A stretch of DNA of 64,000 bases, from NCBI GenBank assembly GCA_019084245.1, contig JAHRFE010000028.1, positions 62,001-126,000 on the forward strand, in the 5' to 3' direction. Both the position numbers and the translations under genes were made by a program. The DNA comes from Hoeflea sp. Lineage in GTDB: Bacteria > Pseudomonadota > Alphaproteobacteria > Rhizobiales > Rhizobiaceae. The notes below the pieces were generated by a model that did no database searches, had not been told where the DNA came from, and was given only the letters and a program-made list of their open reading frames with translations. This document shows, piece by piece, positions 34,809-44,650 of this stretch. Within the stretch, counting starts at the first letter, position 1; the number at the start of each line of letters is the position of its first letter.

Positions 34809-36017
34809 ATGGCCGATGTATTTGTTTATGATCACGTGCGCACCCCGCGGGGACGCGGCAAGAAGGACGGAAGCCTGCATGAAGTGCCGTCGGTTCGGCT
34901 GGCTTCGCATATGCTCGAAGCCCTGCGCGACCGCAACGGGCTCGACACGAAGAAGGTCGATGACATCATCATGGGCTGTGTCGACGCTATCGGCGAGGCC
35001 GGCGGCGACGTTGCGCGAGCAGCAACCTTTGAAGCCGGCTATGCTACGGAAGCGCCGGGAATCCAGATCAACCGCTTCTGCGCCTCGGGCCTCGACGCGA
35101 TCAATCTCGCCTCCGGCAAGATCGCCCAGGGCGCTGACGAGATCGTCATTGCCGGCGGCGTGGAATCGATGTCGCGCATCGGCATCGGCGCCCAGGGCGG
35201 CGCCTGGTTCATGGATCCGTCGGTCAATATCCCGGCCTATTTCATGCCGCAGGGCGTATCGGCCGACCTGATCGCCACCAAATACGGCTTCTCGCGCGAC
35301 GATGTCGATGCCTATGCCGTGGAGAGCCAGAAGCGCGCGGCGCATGCCTGGAAGAGCGGCTATTTCGACAAGTCGGTGGTTCCGGTCAGGGACATCAACG
35401 GGCTCACCATCCTCGATCGCGACGAGCACATGCGGCCGGGCACCGACATGCAGGCGCTGGCGAGCCTTAACGCCTCCTTCGGCATGATGGCCGAGATGGG
35501 CGGCTTTTCATCTGTCGCCATCCAGGCGCATCCGGAAATCGAGGCGCTCAACCACGTCCACCATGCCGGCAATTCCTCGGGCATCGTCGATGGCGCAAGC
35601 CTGGTGCTGCTGGGCTCGAAGAAGGGCGGCAAGACCATGGGACTTGAGCCGCGGGCGAAGATCCGCGCCTTCGCCAATATCGGCTCCGATCCGGCGCTGA
35701 TGCTGACCGGGCCGGTCGACGTGACCGAGAAGCTTCTGAAGCGCGCCAAGATGAAGATCTCGGACATCGACCTGTTCGAGCTGAACGAGGCGTTTGCCGC
35801 CGTGGTTCTGCGCTTCCAACAGGCCTTCGACATTCCCTCCGACAAGATCAACGTCAATGGCGGCGCCATCGCCATGGGCCATCCGCTCGGCGCCACCGGC
35901 GCGATGATCCTCGGCACCGTGCTCGACGAGCTCGAACGCCGCAACCTCAACACCGCCCTTGTCACGCTGTGCATCGGCGCGGGCATGGGCACCGCGACGA
36001 TCATCGAACGCGTCTGA
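34809..36017 (+). CDS. fadA: Acetyl-CoA C-acyltransferase (thiolase)
   Basis: A 402-residue thiolase. The acyl-accepting C91 is in INRFCASGLDAI, the catalytic His in GGAIAMGHPLGATGA, and the second Cys in LCIGAGMGTATI. It performs the last step of each beta-oxidation cycle, cleaving 3-ketoacyl-CoA. I use the ATG at 34809 (MADVFVYD) with GGAGA upstream; a TTG-type start at 34794 is unlikely. It is 14 bp ahead of the multifunctional FadB-like gene, with which it would form the thiolase/hydratase-dehydrogenase complex. Confidence 0.9.
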   Translation: MADVFVYDHVRTPRGRGKKDGSLHEVPSVRLASHMLEALRDRNGLDTKKVDDIIMGCVDAIGEAGGDVARAATFEAGYATEAPGIQINRFCASGLDAINLASGKIAQGADEIVIAGGVESMSRIGIGAQGGAWFMDPSVNIPAYFMPQGVSADLIATKYGFSRDDVDAYAVESQKRAAHAWKSGYFDKSVVPVRDINGLTILDRDEHMRPGTDMQALASLNASFGMMAEMGGFSSVAIQAHPEIEALNHVHHAGNSSGIVDGASLVLLGSKKGGKTMGLEPRAKIRAFANIGSDPALMLTGPVDVTEKLLKRAKMKISDIDLFELNEAFAAVVLRFQQAFDIPSDKINVNGGAIAMGHPLGATGAMILGTVLDELERRNLNTALVTLCIGAGMGTATIIERV

Positions 36018-36031
36018 ATTGGAGAATGACC

Positions 36032-38245
36032 ATGAGCAGTGAAATTTACACAGTCGATATCGACAATGACGGCATCGCGCTGGTCACCTGGGACATGGCC
36101 GGCCGGTCCATGAACGTGTTCACCCAGGCAGCGCTCGAAGAGCTCGACGGGCTGGTCGACCGGTTCATCGCCGACGACCAAGTCAAGGGCGTTGTGTTCA
36201 CATCGGGCAAGGCGACCTTTTCGGGCGGCGCGGATCTGACCATGATGAAGACCATGCTCGCGGGCATGGAGGAAGAGAAGCGCACCAATCCGGACAACGC
36301 CCAGAAGCTCCTGTTCGAGCAGGTCGGCAAGATGAGCTGGCTGTTCCGCAAGATCGAGACCTGCGGCAAGCCGTGGGTGTCGGCGATCAACGGCGTGTGC
36401 ATGGGCGGCGCGTTCGAGCTCTCGCTCGCCTGCCACGGCCGCGTGGTCGCGGATTCGCCCGCCGTCAAGCTGGCGCTTCCCGAAGTCAAGGTCGGCATCT
36501 TCCCGGGCGCCGGCGGCACCCAGCGCGTGCCGCGGCTCACCAATGCGCAGGACGCGCTGCAGATGATGACGACCGGACAGTCGCTGACGCCCGCGCGCGC
36601 CAAGGCCATGGGCCTGGTGCATGAAGTTGTCGAACCCAAGAAGCTGATCTCTGCCGCAAAGGCGATGATCAAGGGCGGGCTGTCGCCGGTGGCTCCCTGG
36701 GACGTCAAGGGCTTCAAGCTGCCCGGCGGCCAGATCTGGTCGGCGCAGGGCGCGCAGCTCTGGCCCGCGGCCTCGGCCATTCTTCGCCGCGAGACGCAGG
36801 ACAATTACCCAGCCGCCAAGGCGATCCTCAAAAGCGTGTTCGAGGGCCTGCAGGTTCCGTTCGATACGGGTCTCAGGATCGAGCAGCGCTATTTCAGCCA
36901 TATCCTGCAGACGCCGGAAGCGCAGGCGATGATCCGCTCGCTGTTCGTCTCGCTGCAGGAAATCAACAAGGGCGCGCGCCGGCCCGAAGGCATCAAGACC
37001 ACCAAGTTCCGCAAGATCGGCGTCGTCGGCGCCGGTTTCATGGGCGCGGGCATTGCCTATGTGACGGCCAAGGCCGGCATCCCGGTGGTGCTGATCGACC
37101 GCGATCTCGAAGCCGCGGCCAAGGGCAAGGCCTATTCCGAGGATCTGGTCAAAAAGGGCCTGCAGAAGGGCAAGACCACCAAGGAAGAGGGCGAGAAGCT
37201 GTTGTCGTTGATCACCACCTCCGCCGATCACGCCGACCTGTCTGATGCGGATCTGGTGATCGAGGCTGTATTCGAGGACCGCGACGTCAAGAAGGCCGTG
37301 ACCGAATCCATCGAGGAGCAGATCCGGCCGACCACGGTCTATGCGTCCAACACCTCGACCTTGCCGATCACCGGGCTTGCCAAGAACTCGAAGCGGCCGA
37401 AAAACTTCATCGGCATCCACTTCTTTTCGCCGGTCGACAAGATGATGCTGGTGGAGATCATTCTCGGCCGCAAGACCTCGGACAGGGCGCTGGCCGTGGC
37501 GCTCGACTATGTCGCCGCCATCAAGAAGACCCCGATCGTGGTCAACGACACCCGCGGCTTCTTCGTCAATCGCTGCGTGCTGCGTTACATGAACGAGAGC
37601 TACAACATGCTGGCCGAGGGCGTGCCGCCGGCGATGATCGAGAATGCGGCGAAAATGGCCGGCATGCCGGTCGGGCCCTTAGCGCTCAATGACGAAGTGG
37701 CTATCGATCTGTCTCTGAAGATCCTGCGCGCCACCGTCACGGATCTGGGCGAAAGCGCCGTTGATCCAAGGCATCTGGCGCTGGTCGAACGCATGGTCGA
37801 AAAGGAAGGCCGGCTGGGGCGCAAGAACGGCAAAGGGTTCTACGACTATCCGGCAAAGCCCGCCAAGAAGCACCTGTGGCCCGAGCTCAAGACGCTCTAT
37901 CCGCAACTCGATCCCGCCAAGATTGACGTGCAGGAGCTCAAGAACCGCTACCTCGCTGTGATTGCGCTCGAAGCCGCCCGCACGGTGGAGGAAGGCATTG
38001 TCACCGATCCGCGCGAGGCCGATCTCGGCACCATCCTCGGCTTCGGCTTTGCGCCCTATACCGGCGGTGCGCTGAGCTACATCGACACCATGGGCGCGAA
38101 AGCCTTTGTCGACATGTGCAAGGTGCTGGCGCGCAAATACGGCCGCCAGTTCCGCGCCCCGAAGCTCCTGGTCGAGATGGCGGAGAAGGGCGAGACCTTC
38201 TACGAGCGGTTCAATCCCTACCGCGAGGACAAGGCTGCCGCGTAG
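36032..38245 (+). CDS. fadB: Multifunctional 3-hydroxyacyl-CoA dehydrogenase / enoyl-CoA hydratase (FadB/FadJ-like)
   Basis: A 737-residue fusion. Residues 1-200 form a crotonase domain with oxyanion residues in FTSGKATFSGGADL and the ALPEVKVGIFPGAGGTQR catalytic loop. Residues ~325-500 are the NAD-binding dehydrogenase domain (IGVVGAGFMGAGIAY, NTSTLPIT, IGIHFFSPVDKMMLVEI). Two C-terminal helical domains follow. It carries hydration and dehydrogenation of enoyl-CoA. The ATG at 36032 follows GGAGAATGACC; a second ATG at 36026 is possible. A terminator follows. Confidence 0.92.
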   Translation: MSSEIYTVDIDNDGIALVTWDMAGRSMNVFTQAALEELDGLVDRFIADDQVKGVVFTSGKATFSGGADLTMMKTMLAGMEEEKRTNPDNAQKLLFEQVGKMSWLFRKIETCGKPWVSAINGVCMGGAFELSLACHGRVVADSPAVKLALPEVKVGIFPGAGGTQRVPRLTNAQDALQMMTTGQSLTPARAKAMGLVHEVVEPKKLISAAKAMIKGGLSPVAPWDVKGFKLPGGQIWSAQGAQLWPAASAILRRETQDNYPAAKAILKSVFEGLQVPFDTGLRIEQRYFSHILQTPEAQAMIRSLFVSLQEINKGARRPEGIKTTKFRKIGVVGAGFMGAGIAYVTAKAGIPVVLIDRDLEAAAKGKAYSEDLVKKGLQKGKTTKEEGEKLLSLITTSADHADLSDADLVIEAVFEDRDVKKAVTESIEEQIRPTTVYASNTSTLPITGLAKNSKRPKNFIGIHFFSPVDKMMLVEIILGRKTSDRALAVALDYVAAIKKTPIVVNDTRGFFVNRCVLRYMNESYNMLAEGVPPAMIENAAKMAGMPVGPLALNDEVAIDLSLKILRATVTDLGESAVDPRHLALVERMVEKEGRLGRKNGKGFYDYPAKPAKKHLWPELKTLYPQLDPAKIDVQELKNRYLAVIALEAARTVEEGIVTDPREADLGTILGFGFAPYTGGALSYIDTMGAKAFVDMCKVLARKYGRQFRAPKLLVEMAEKGETFYERFNPYREDKAAA

Positions 38246-38270
38246 TCTCGCCCGGCATCACCGATCTTCA

Positions 38271-38294
38271 AACGGGCCTTCGGGCCCGTTTTTC
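38271..38294. terminator. Terminator after the beta-oxidation operon
   Basis: An 8-bp stem AACGGGCC / GGCCCGTT with a four-base loop, followed by a T run on the plus strand. It lies 25 bp after the fadB-like stop. Its A-rich left flank would also let it work weakly for the convergent methyltransferase gene. Confidence 0.85.
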
Positions 38295-38296
38295 GT

Positions 38297-39106
38297 TCAG
38301 GCCCTTGTCGCCGTGAGCGTGTAGCACATCGGCAGTTGCGCGGCCTTGCCTTCGTACAGATCGTAGTCGGTCTCGCGGTTGGAATGGGGGTATTCGACCA
38401 GTTCCGAGATCTGCAGCCCGGCGCGCACACAGCCGGTGACGATGTCGCCCATGGTGTGGAAGTGCCAATAGGAGGGCGGCGCCTTGGAGGTCGCCGATCC
38501 GTCATAGACGATCTCGTCATCGCTGATGAACGGCTCGGTGCGGAAATAGGAATGCTGCGGCACAAACGGATTTTCCGCATCCGGATCGAACATGTCGAGA
38601 ACCGGGTGGGTTTCATAGACCACCAGCCGCCCGCCAGAGACGAGCAGCGAGGACATGATCGAAAGAAACCGTGCCAGATCCGGCATCCAGTTGAGCACCC
38701 CGATGGTGATCAGCGCCAGGTCGAACCGGCCCGCCAGGTCCGCGGGCAAGTCATAGACATTGGCGCGGAGGAAGCGGGCATTGCCGCCCTGCGGCGAGAC
38801 CGCGCGCAGCTCCTCGGCCTGGGCAAGGAAGGCGTCGGACTGGTCGATTCCCGTGGCATGCGACGCGCCCAGCGCCAGCATCGAGAGCGTCTCGCGGCCA
38901 TTGTTGCAGCCCAACTGCACGGCGCGGGCGCCCCTGACGCCGTTGTCCGTCAGGACCCGCGTGATCACCGGATCGAATGTGGAGAAGGCCGCGTCCCCGA
39001 AACCCGCGAGCTGGCGGCGCCACTCCTCGCTCTCGCGGTGGCGCTGGGCCGAGGCATTCCAGGCGATCCGGTTGGCTTCAATCGCGGTCTCGCTGTCGCG
39101 GGTCAT
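38297..39106 (-). CDS. Class I SAM-dependent methyltransferase
   Basis: A 269-residue methyltransferase. It begins with a helical lead (IAWNASAQRHRESEEWRRQL), then motif I AVQLGCNNGRETLSMLALG, an acidic loop TGIDQSD, and VYDLPADLAGRFDLALITIGVLNW. The C-terminal part has an HFHTMGDIVTGCVRAGLQI helix found in small-molecule methyltransferases. Substrate unknown. It converges on the beta-oxidation operon. The 282-bp gap to the next gene holds nothing I can support. Confidence 0.82.
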   Translation of the reverse strand: MTRDSETAIEANRIAWNASAQRHRESEEWRRQLAGFGDAAFSTFDPVITRVLTDNGVRGARAVQLGCNNGRETLSMLALGASHATGIDQSDAFLAQAEELRAVSPQGGNARFLRANVYDLPADLAGRFDLALITIGVLNWMPDLARFLSIMSSLLVSGGRLVVYETHPVLDMFDPDAENPFVPQHSYFRTEPFISDDEIVYDGSATSKAPPSYWHFHTMGDIVTGCVRAGLQISELVEYPHSNRETDYDLYEGKAAQLPMCYTLTATRA

Positions 39107-39388
39107 CTGGAAAAATCTCCGTCATCAGGCGCATCGGACACCGAGGATCGGCCCGCCCCAGTCCAGCAAATAGGCCGTAAACCGGCAGAACACCACCCAG
39201 CCGGATGATCTGGCGGCGCGAATGCGTCGAAAAAGCCTTGCCCGGATGCACGCTCTTCTCCAATGTCGGCCCAATGCATGGCGCGTTCAGATGGAATCAT
39301 TTGAACGACAACGAACCGGCATTGATGCAAAAGGATGCAGCGGGACTTGCGCTCCCGGATGAGCGCGGCGCTGCGGGAGGATCGTCCA

Positions 39389-40006
39389 ATGGCTGAAATC
39401 GACTATTATTTCTACTGCGCCTCGCCGTTTACCTATCTCGGGCACACCAAGATCTGCGAGGTGGCGGAGCGCCACAAGGCCACGCTCAACTACAAGCCGG
39501 TCAATCTGCCGGCGCTGTGGGAGAAATCCGGCGCGGTGCCGCCCGGCCAGCGTCCTCCGGTGCGCCAGCGGCAGCGGTTGGTGGAACTGCAGCGGCTGGC
39601 CGCCTGGCGCGGCCTGCCGATCAAGACCGAGCCAAAGCACTGGCCGGTCGACGCCTCGCTTGCCGACCGCGTCATTATCGCGCTGGTTGCGGAAGGGCAT
39701 GACCCGCGCTACTTCATGGGCAAGGTGCTTGCCGGCGTCTGGGCCCATGACGACGACATCGCCGACGAGGCCGTGCTGGCATCCTACCTGTCGCAGGTCG
39801 GGCTCGACTCCATGCCGGCGCTCAAGGATGCCAAGACCGCCGAGGTCGCCGCCATCAGGGACAAGAATTCCCAGGACGCCATCGCCGCCGACGCCATCGG
39901 CGTGCCCACCTATGTGCTCAACGGCGAAGCCTTCTGGGGCCAGGACCGGATCGAATTGCTGGAGCAGGCGCTGGTGACGGGACGGCAACCGTTTCGGCCG
40001 CATTGA
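39389..40006 (+). CDS. DsbA-fold 2-hydroxychromene-2-carboxylate isomerase family protein
   Basis: A 205-residue thioredoxin-fold protein of the HCCA isomerase/DsbA family. The N-terminal motif is YYFYCASPFTYLG with serine in place of a CxxC pair, as in kappa-class GST-like isomerases. The C-terminal GVPTYVLNGEAFWGQDRIE is the cis-proline and substrate segment. Such enzymes isomerise ring-fission products with glutathione, but the bacterial homologues are often of unknown substrate. ATG at 39389 follows GGGAGG. Confidence 0.82.
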   Translation: MAEIDYYFYCASPFTYLGHTKICEVAERHKATLNYKPVNLPALWEKSGAVPPGQRPPVRQRQRLVELQRLAAWRGLPIKTEPKHWPVDASLADRVIIALVAEGHDPRYFMGKVLAGVWAHDDDIADEAVLASYLSQVGLDSMPALKDAKTAEVAAIRDKNSQDAIAADAIGVPTYVLNGEAFWGQDRIELLEQALVTGRQPFRPH

Positions 40007-40147
40007 TTGGGGACATCCGGGAGACTGCGGGGCGTGAGGATATTTTTCCTATGTCTCTTTACGCACCCCCTGCTGATCATGTAAAAAGCAGCTCCCGGGT
40101 CCTGTTTTGGCGTGCCCGGATCTTGTCCTCCCAGCGGGAACTCGACC

Positions 40148-40819
40148 ATGCTCTCGCATGAACGCATCTGGTCCGCGCTCGACGCGCTGGCCGAACGTCA
40201 CGGGCTTACAGCCTCGGGACTGGCGCGCCGCGCCGGGCTGGATCCGACCGCGTTCAACAAGTCCAAGCGCTGCGGCGCGGATGGGCGCGACCGCTGGCCG
40301 TCGACGGAATCGCTTGCCAAGGTGCTCGATGCCACCGGGTCCTCGCTCGAGGAGTTCATGAACCTTGTGCGGGGCGGAGCGGCCCAGAGCGAAAGCGTCT
40401 TTCCCGATGGCGTGTTTCCGCCCCAGGCCGGATCGATCCCGCTTCTGGGATTTGCCCAGGCCGGCTCGGGCGGGTTTTTCGATGATGGCGGTTTTCCGGC
40501 GGGCCAGGGCTGGGACGTGGTGGACTTCCCGGTCCAGCCCTCCGAAAAGCCCGGCGTCTACGCGCTTGAAGTCCAGGGCGACAGCATGATGCCGCTCTAC
40601 CGCGATGGCGATATTCTCGTCATCGAGCCCGGGGCGCAGATCCGCCGCGGCGACCGGGTGGTGGTGCGCTCGCGCGACGGCGAGGTGATGGCCAAGGTGC
40701 TCAACCGGCAAAGCGCCAAATCCATCGAGCTTGTCTCGCTCAATCCCGACCACCCCAACCGCAGTTTCGAGCTGAGCGAAGTCGACTGGATGGCGCGCAT
40801 CATCTGGGCAAGCCAGTAA
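40148..40819 (+). CDS. XRE-HTH / S24 peptidase-like transcriptional repressor
   Basis: A 223-residue LexA/CI-type regulator. N-terminal helix-turn-helix (LTASGLARRAGLDPTAFNKSKR), then an S24 autoprotease domain with S146 in QGDSMMPLY and K183 in DGEVMAKVL forming the Ser/Lys dyad. A cleavage site is expected in the linker around AQAGSGGFF (AG). Homologues are chromosomal in many rhizobia. If it self-cleaves after RecA activation it would respond to DNA damage. Whether it touches the satellite-like element 10 kb away is unknown. Confidence 0.87.
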   Translation: MLSHERIWSALDALAERHGLTASGLARRAGLDPTAFNKSKRCGADGRDRWPSTESLAKVLDATGSSLEEFMNLVRGGAAQSESVFPDGVFPPQAGSIPLLGFAQAGSGGFFDDGGFPAGQGWDVVDFPVQPSEKPGVYALEVQGDSMMPLYRDGDILVIEPGAQIRRGDRVVVRSRDGEVMAKVLNRQSAKSIELVSLNPDHPNRSFELSEVDWMARIIWASQ

Positions 40820-40943
40820 GGGGCCAATAAGGCTGGCGCTGCTGTTCGCCGGGCGCGGTGGATGGGCTTAATCCACGCCGTGCGCCTTGTGGAGCTGCGC
40901 CCGAGTTCCTATTGTTCTAGCAAATCAACAGGAATGTCGCCCC

Positions 40944-41357
40944 ATGCCTTCGCGTATCACCGCCCACGACGCCCTCATCTACCTCATGGTCACCATGTCC
41001 GCCGTGGACAAGGCGATGAACGACGCGGAACTGGCGCGGATCGGCCGGCTGGTCACCTTCCTGCCGGTGTTCGACGGATTTGACGAGGAGCGGCTGATCG
41101 AAGTCACCCGCGCCGCAGCCGAACTGCTGACGGGTCCGGAAGGGCTCGACATCGTGCTCGAAGTGGTGCGCGACGCGGTTCCGCACAAGTTCTACGACAC
41201 CGCCTATGCGCTGGCGGTCGAGATCGCGTCGGCCGACTACAATATCCAGCAGGAGGAAATCCGGCTGCTGCAGATGCTGCGCGACCGGCTTGGCCTCGAC
41301 AAGCTCACCTGTGCGGCAATCGAGCGCAGCGCCATGGCGCGGTTCAGAAATGCCTGA
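40944..41357 (+). CDS. TerB-like tellurite-resistance domain protein
   Basis: A 137-residue all-helical protein with the TerB-like features: MVTMSAVDKAMNDAELARIGRL near the N-terminus, acidic residues spaced for metal binding, and ALAVEIASADYNIQQEEIRLLQMLRDRLGL near the end, quoted in parts. The function of stand-alone TerB-like proteins is unclear, possibly membrane-stress related. ATG at 40944 follows AGGAATG. It lies between the S24 repressor and a sterol-desaturase-type gene on the same strand. Confidence 0.8.
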   Translation: MPSRITAHDALIYLMVTMSAVDKAMNDAELARIGRLVTFLPVFDGFDEERLIEVTRAAAELLTGPEGLDIVLEVVRDAVPHKFYDTAYALAVEIASADYNIQQEEIRLLQMLRDRLGLDKLTCAAIERSAMARFRNA

Positions 41358-41475
41358 TTTCATGGCATAAACGCCGCCGGCCGGCGCCGGTTGCTCCGCC
41401 TCACCAAATCGTGTGTCGCCTGTGGCTGCCGGGCATGGCATGACATATGCGAGATTTCGCATTGGAGACGGACGC

Positions 41476-42336
41476 ATGACACTTTTCGGCCTGTCCGAGC
41501 CGGTGATCCGGCTCCTGGCTTTTTCGAGCATCTTTGCCGCGCTGACCATCATTGAGTTGTGGGCGCCGCGGCTCGAGCGTGATGAAATGCGCGGCGCGCT
41601 CAAGAGCCGCCGCTGGTTCACCAACATTGCCATGGTGGTGCTGTCCTCGGTGGTGCTGAGGATCATCTTTCCGCTTGCCGCCGTCGGCACCGCGATCTGG
41701 GCGCAGGAGGCGGGATACGGCCTGTTTCCGCTCTTGGGGATGCCGCTCTGGCTGGCGGGAATCCTGGCCTTCCTCGTTCTCGATTTCGCCGTCTGGCTCG
41801 AACATGTGGTCAGCCACAAATGGCCCTGGCTGTGGCGCATCCACCGGATGCACCATGCCGACACCGGGTTCGACCTGACCACGGCGCTCAGGTTCCATCC
41901 GCTGGAAATCGTGCTGTCGATGCTCTGGAAGGCCGCGATCATCATCGCGCTCGGGGCGCCGCCGGTGGCGGTGCTGGTGTTCGAAATCGTGCTCAACGGG
42001 GCGGCGATGTTCAATCACGCCAATATCCGGCTTCCGCTGGCCGCGGACAGGATCCTGCGGCTGCTGATCGTGACGCCGGACATGCACCGCATCCATCATT
42101 CCACTGATCGGCGCGAGACGGACTCCAATTACGGGTTCAACCTGGCGATCTGGGACCGGATATTCGCGACCTACACCCAGGCGCCCCGGCGCGGACAGAC
42201 CGGCATCGAGATCGGGCTTTCGGAATGGCGCGACAGCCGCACGGCCAATCTCGGCTGGGCGCTGGCCCTGCCCTTCGTGGCCAGGCCGGAATCCGGCAAG
42301 CCGGATCTGGGCAAGCCGACCGAGGCCGGTCAGTAA
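41476..42336 (+). CDS. Fatty acid hydroxylase / sterol desaturase family membrane protein
   Basis: A 286-residue integral membrane di-iron enzyme. The histidine clusters are EHVVSHKWPWLWRIHRMHHAD, in parts HxxxH and HxxHH, then NHANI and DMHRIHHSTDRRETDSNYG. They match the family needed to hydroxylate or desaturate lipids. About four TM helices surround them. The substrate could be carotenoid, hopanoid or fatty acid. ATG at 41476 follows TTGGAGACG. The 3' end overlaps the convergent substrate-binding protein gene by 7 bp. Confidence 0.85.
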   Translation: MTLFGLSEPVIRLLAFSSIFAALTIIELWAPRLERDEMRGALKSRRWFTNIAMVVLSSVVLRIIFPLAAVGTAIWAQEAGYGLFPLLGMPLWLAGILAFLVLDFAVWLEHVVSHKWPWLWRIHRMHHADTGFDLTTALRFHPLEIVLSMLWKAAIIIALGAPPVAVLVFEIVLNGAAMFNHANIRLPLAADRILRLLIVTPDMHRIHHSTDRRETDSNYGFNLAIWDRIFATYTQAPRRGQTGIEIGLSEWRDSRTANLGWALALPFVARPESGKPDLGKPTEAGQ

Positions 42337-43193
42337 AGCCCGTTGGGGAACCAGCGCAGATAGAGCTCGGTGAAGCGTCCATTTCTGTTGAGAGCGGCAA
42401 TGGCGTGGTCGAAACCCGTCACCAGGTCTTCATTGCGCGGGTGCACCGCGATGGAGAGCCCCTCCCCCAGATGATCTTGCGAAAAATACGGCCCGTCGAA
42501 AAACCGGCAGCAGCTGTCCGCGGCCTGGCTCGAAAGCCAGAACGACAATTGCAATCCATCGCCGAAGACGGCATCGACCGTTCCCGCTTTCAGCGCATCG
42601 AACATCCACTCCGGCCGGGAGAAAATGACCGGCTTGACGTCGGTAAACCAATCCCGCAGCAGGACTTCATGGGCGGTGCCGTCCATCACGCCGACCCGCC
42701 GGCCTTGAAGCGCCGCGGCGCCAGCGCCGCCGATCTCTGCGTCCCTGCGCAGGGCGAAGCGCGCCGGCAGGGCCAGGTAGGGACGGGTGAAGCGGTGGCT
42801 GGCGCGGCTGTCGGGGGTGATTGCCAGACCGGAAATCAGCGCCTCGGCCTGGCCCGTCGTAAGCGCGCCCTCCAGCTCGTCCCACGGCAGCGCCTGGATC
42901 TGACATTTTGCCAGAATATCCAGTTCAGCGCATATCGCCCGCGCCAGATCGACATGGAAACCGGCAAGGCGGCCGGTCTGGTCGAGAAAATTGAACGGCG
43001 GGAAATCGACGGTCGTGACGAAGCGAATGCGGCTGACGGTCTTCAGATCCGGTACCGGGATGCGCTCGCGCGGATCCATATAGTTGGGAACAAGGATATC
43101 GTTGGCGCGCGCCAGCGGCGCCGTCACGCCGAAAAAAACAGCCAAAGCGCAGGCAAAGCGAAAAATACCCTTAAATGCGAGGGGTGCATTCAT
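42330..43193 (-). CDS. ABC-transporter amino-acid-type periplasmic substrate-binding protein
   Basis: A 287-residue type II periplasmic binding protein (SBP_bac_3). It has a signal peptide (FRFACALAVFFGVTAPLARAND), then FVTTVDFPPFNFLDQTGRLAGFHVDLARAIC typical of the lobe 1 ligand site, and the hinge GLAITPDSRASHRFTRPYL. No permease or ATPase gene is adjacent, so it is an orphan. I use the ATG at 43193 (MNAPLAF); the ribosome site is weak. Divergent from the truncated glycosyltransferase. Confidence 0.8.
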   Translation of the reverse strand: MNAPLAFKGIFRFACALAVFFGVTAPLARANDILVPNYMDPRERIPVPDLKTVSRIRFVTTVDFPPFNFLDQTGRLAGFHVDLARAICAELDILAKCQIQALPWDELEGALTTGQAEALISGLAITPDSRASHRFTRPYLALPARFALRRDAEIGGAGAAALQGRRVGVMDGTAHEVLLRDWFTDVKPVIFSRPEWMFDALKAGTVDAVFGDGLQLSFWLSSQAADSCCRFFDGPYFSQDHLGEGLSIAVHPRNEDLVTGFDHAIAALNRNGRFTELYLRWFPNGLY

Positions 43194-43254
43194 GCGCGTT
43201 TTCACTACCATAGATTTAGCTTCCCGGTGTATCCGCTGTGTGTTTATCAGAGTC

Positions 43255-44581
43255 ATGGCCCCAAGCAAAACCATCGATCACCGGGTCTCCGGAACCCCGC
43301 CGCCAAACCTGCGGCTTGTCCGGGGAGACCGCCGCGAAACCGAGCGATTGCCCGCGGCAAAGTCTTCAAACATCAACCCGCAGGCTTTCGACGAAGCCCG
43401 GTTTTTTCTCAGCTGCGGCATCGGCAAGCCGCATGTCGAGGCCGCTGCACGGGCCGCGCGCGCCAATGCAACGACCATCGAGAAGGAACTCCTGGCCCAG
43501 GGCCTGATCAAGCCCGGGCTCTATTATCGATGGCTGGCGGGCGAGCTCGGGCTGGCCCATATCGACAACATCGACCCCGACGAGGTGGTCCGGCCGCCGA
43601 TGATCGATGTGCTGCTGCGCCACGACGGCCCGCTCCGGCTGTCGCGCAAGGACGGGCAGATCACGGTGATCGTTCCCGAAGCCCGGACACTCGAACAGCA
43701 GAAGGCGCAGCTCGGTGCACGGCCCTTATTGCGGGCGAGCCTTGCCGTCGCCTCGCCCGCCACCATCCGTGAAGCGGTGTGGCAGGCGGGCGCGGGCGAC
43801 AGGGTTCGGCGCACGACATTCGAGCTCGATCAGGATCAGCGCGACACCAGCGCCCGCAGGGTGATGACCTCCGCCCAGGGCTTCGTGCTGGGGCTGATGC
43901 TGGGCCTGGCGATGGCCGGCTTTCTCTTCTGGCCGTTCACCGCTTTCACCGTGTTGCATGTGGTGCTGACGCTGTTCTTCTCAGGCGGCATCCTGCTGCG
44001 GCTGGCCGCCCTCGCCACCTCCATCCTCCTGCCCGCCCGGGCGCGGCCTCCGGACCCGGGCGACGGCGTCCCGCTTCCCGTCTACACGGTGCTGGTCGCC
44101 CTGCACAATGAAGCCGCGATGGCGCCGGCGCTGGTGTCGCGGATCGCAGCGCTGGACTGGCCCAAGAGCCTTCTCGACGTCAAATATGTGTGCGAGGCCG
44201 ATGACGCGGCCACGATTGCGGCCCTGCAGGCACAGGATCTCGGGCCCGAATGCGAGATTGTGCGAACGCCGACCTTCGGACCGCGCACCAAGCCCAAGGC
44301 GCTGCAATACGCGCTGCAGGGCGCGCGCGGCGCGCTGGTCGCGGTCTATGACGCCGAGGACAAGCCGGCGCCAGGGCAGTTGCGCGAGGCCTGGTCGGCA
44401 TTTCGCAAGGGGGACGCCCGCCTTGGCTGCCTGCAGGCGCCGCTGGCGATCGCAAATTTTCGCGCAAGCTGGCTCTCGGGACTGTTCGCGCTGGAATACA
44501 GCGGATTGTTCCGGGTCCTGATCCCGTTTCTCGCCCGCACCGGCATGCCGATTCCGCTGGGCGGCACATCCAATCATTTCA
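43255..44581 (+). pseudogene. GT2 family glycosyltransferase (BcsA/XagB-like), 3' truncated by a transposon
   Basis: An N-terminal T2SSE_N-like region (residues 1-180) leads into two TM segments near 205-260. A GT-A domain follows with PVYTVLVALHNEAAMAP, the KPKALQYAL loop and the metal motif YDAEDKPAP. The native sequence stops at residue 442, just after IPLGGTSNHF, where normal members continue with the ED and QxxRW catalytic/translocation motifs and C-terminal TM helices. From 44582 the frame runs into the transposon end and stops at 44748 in foreign sequence. The missing 3' part is not found downstream in the window. It is almost certainly inactive. Confidence 0.87.
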
Positions 44582-44605
44582 GCGGTCTTATGTATCAAAA
44601 GCACC
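44582..44605 (+). repeat. Left terminal inverted repeat of the IS1595-type transposon
   Basis: Reads inward as GCGGTCTTATGTATC then AAAAGCACC. It is the exact reverse complement of 48080-48103. The outermost two bases (GC) may be flank, giving a 22-bp repeat beginning GG, usual for this family. Confidence 0.9.
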
Positions 44606-44650
44606 AAAATTCTGCCAGCGCTAAAGGCCTGATTCCATTACTATCAGGGG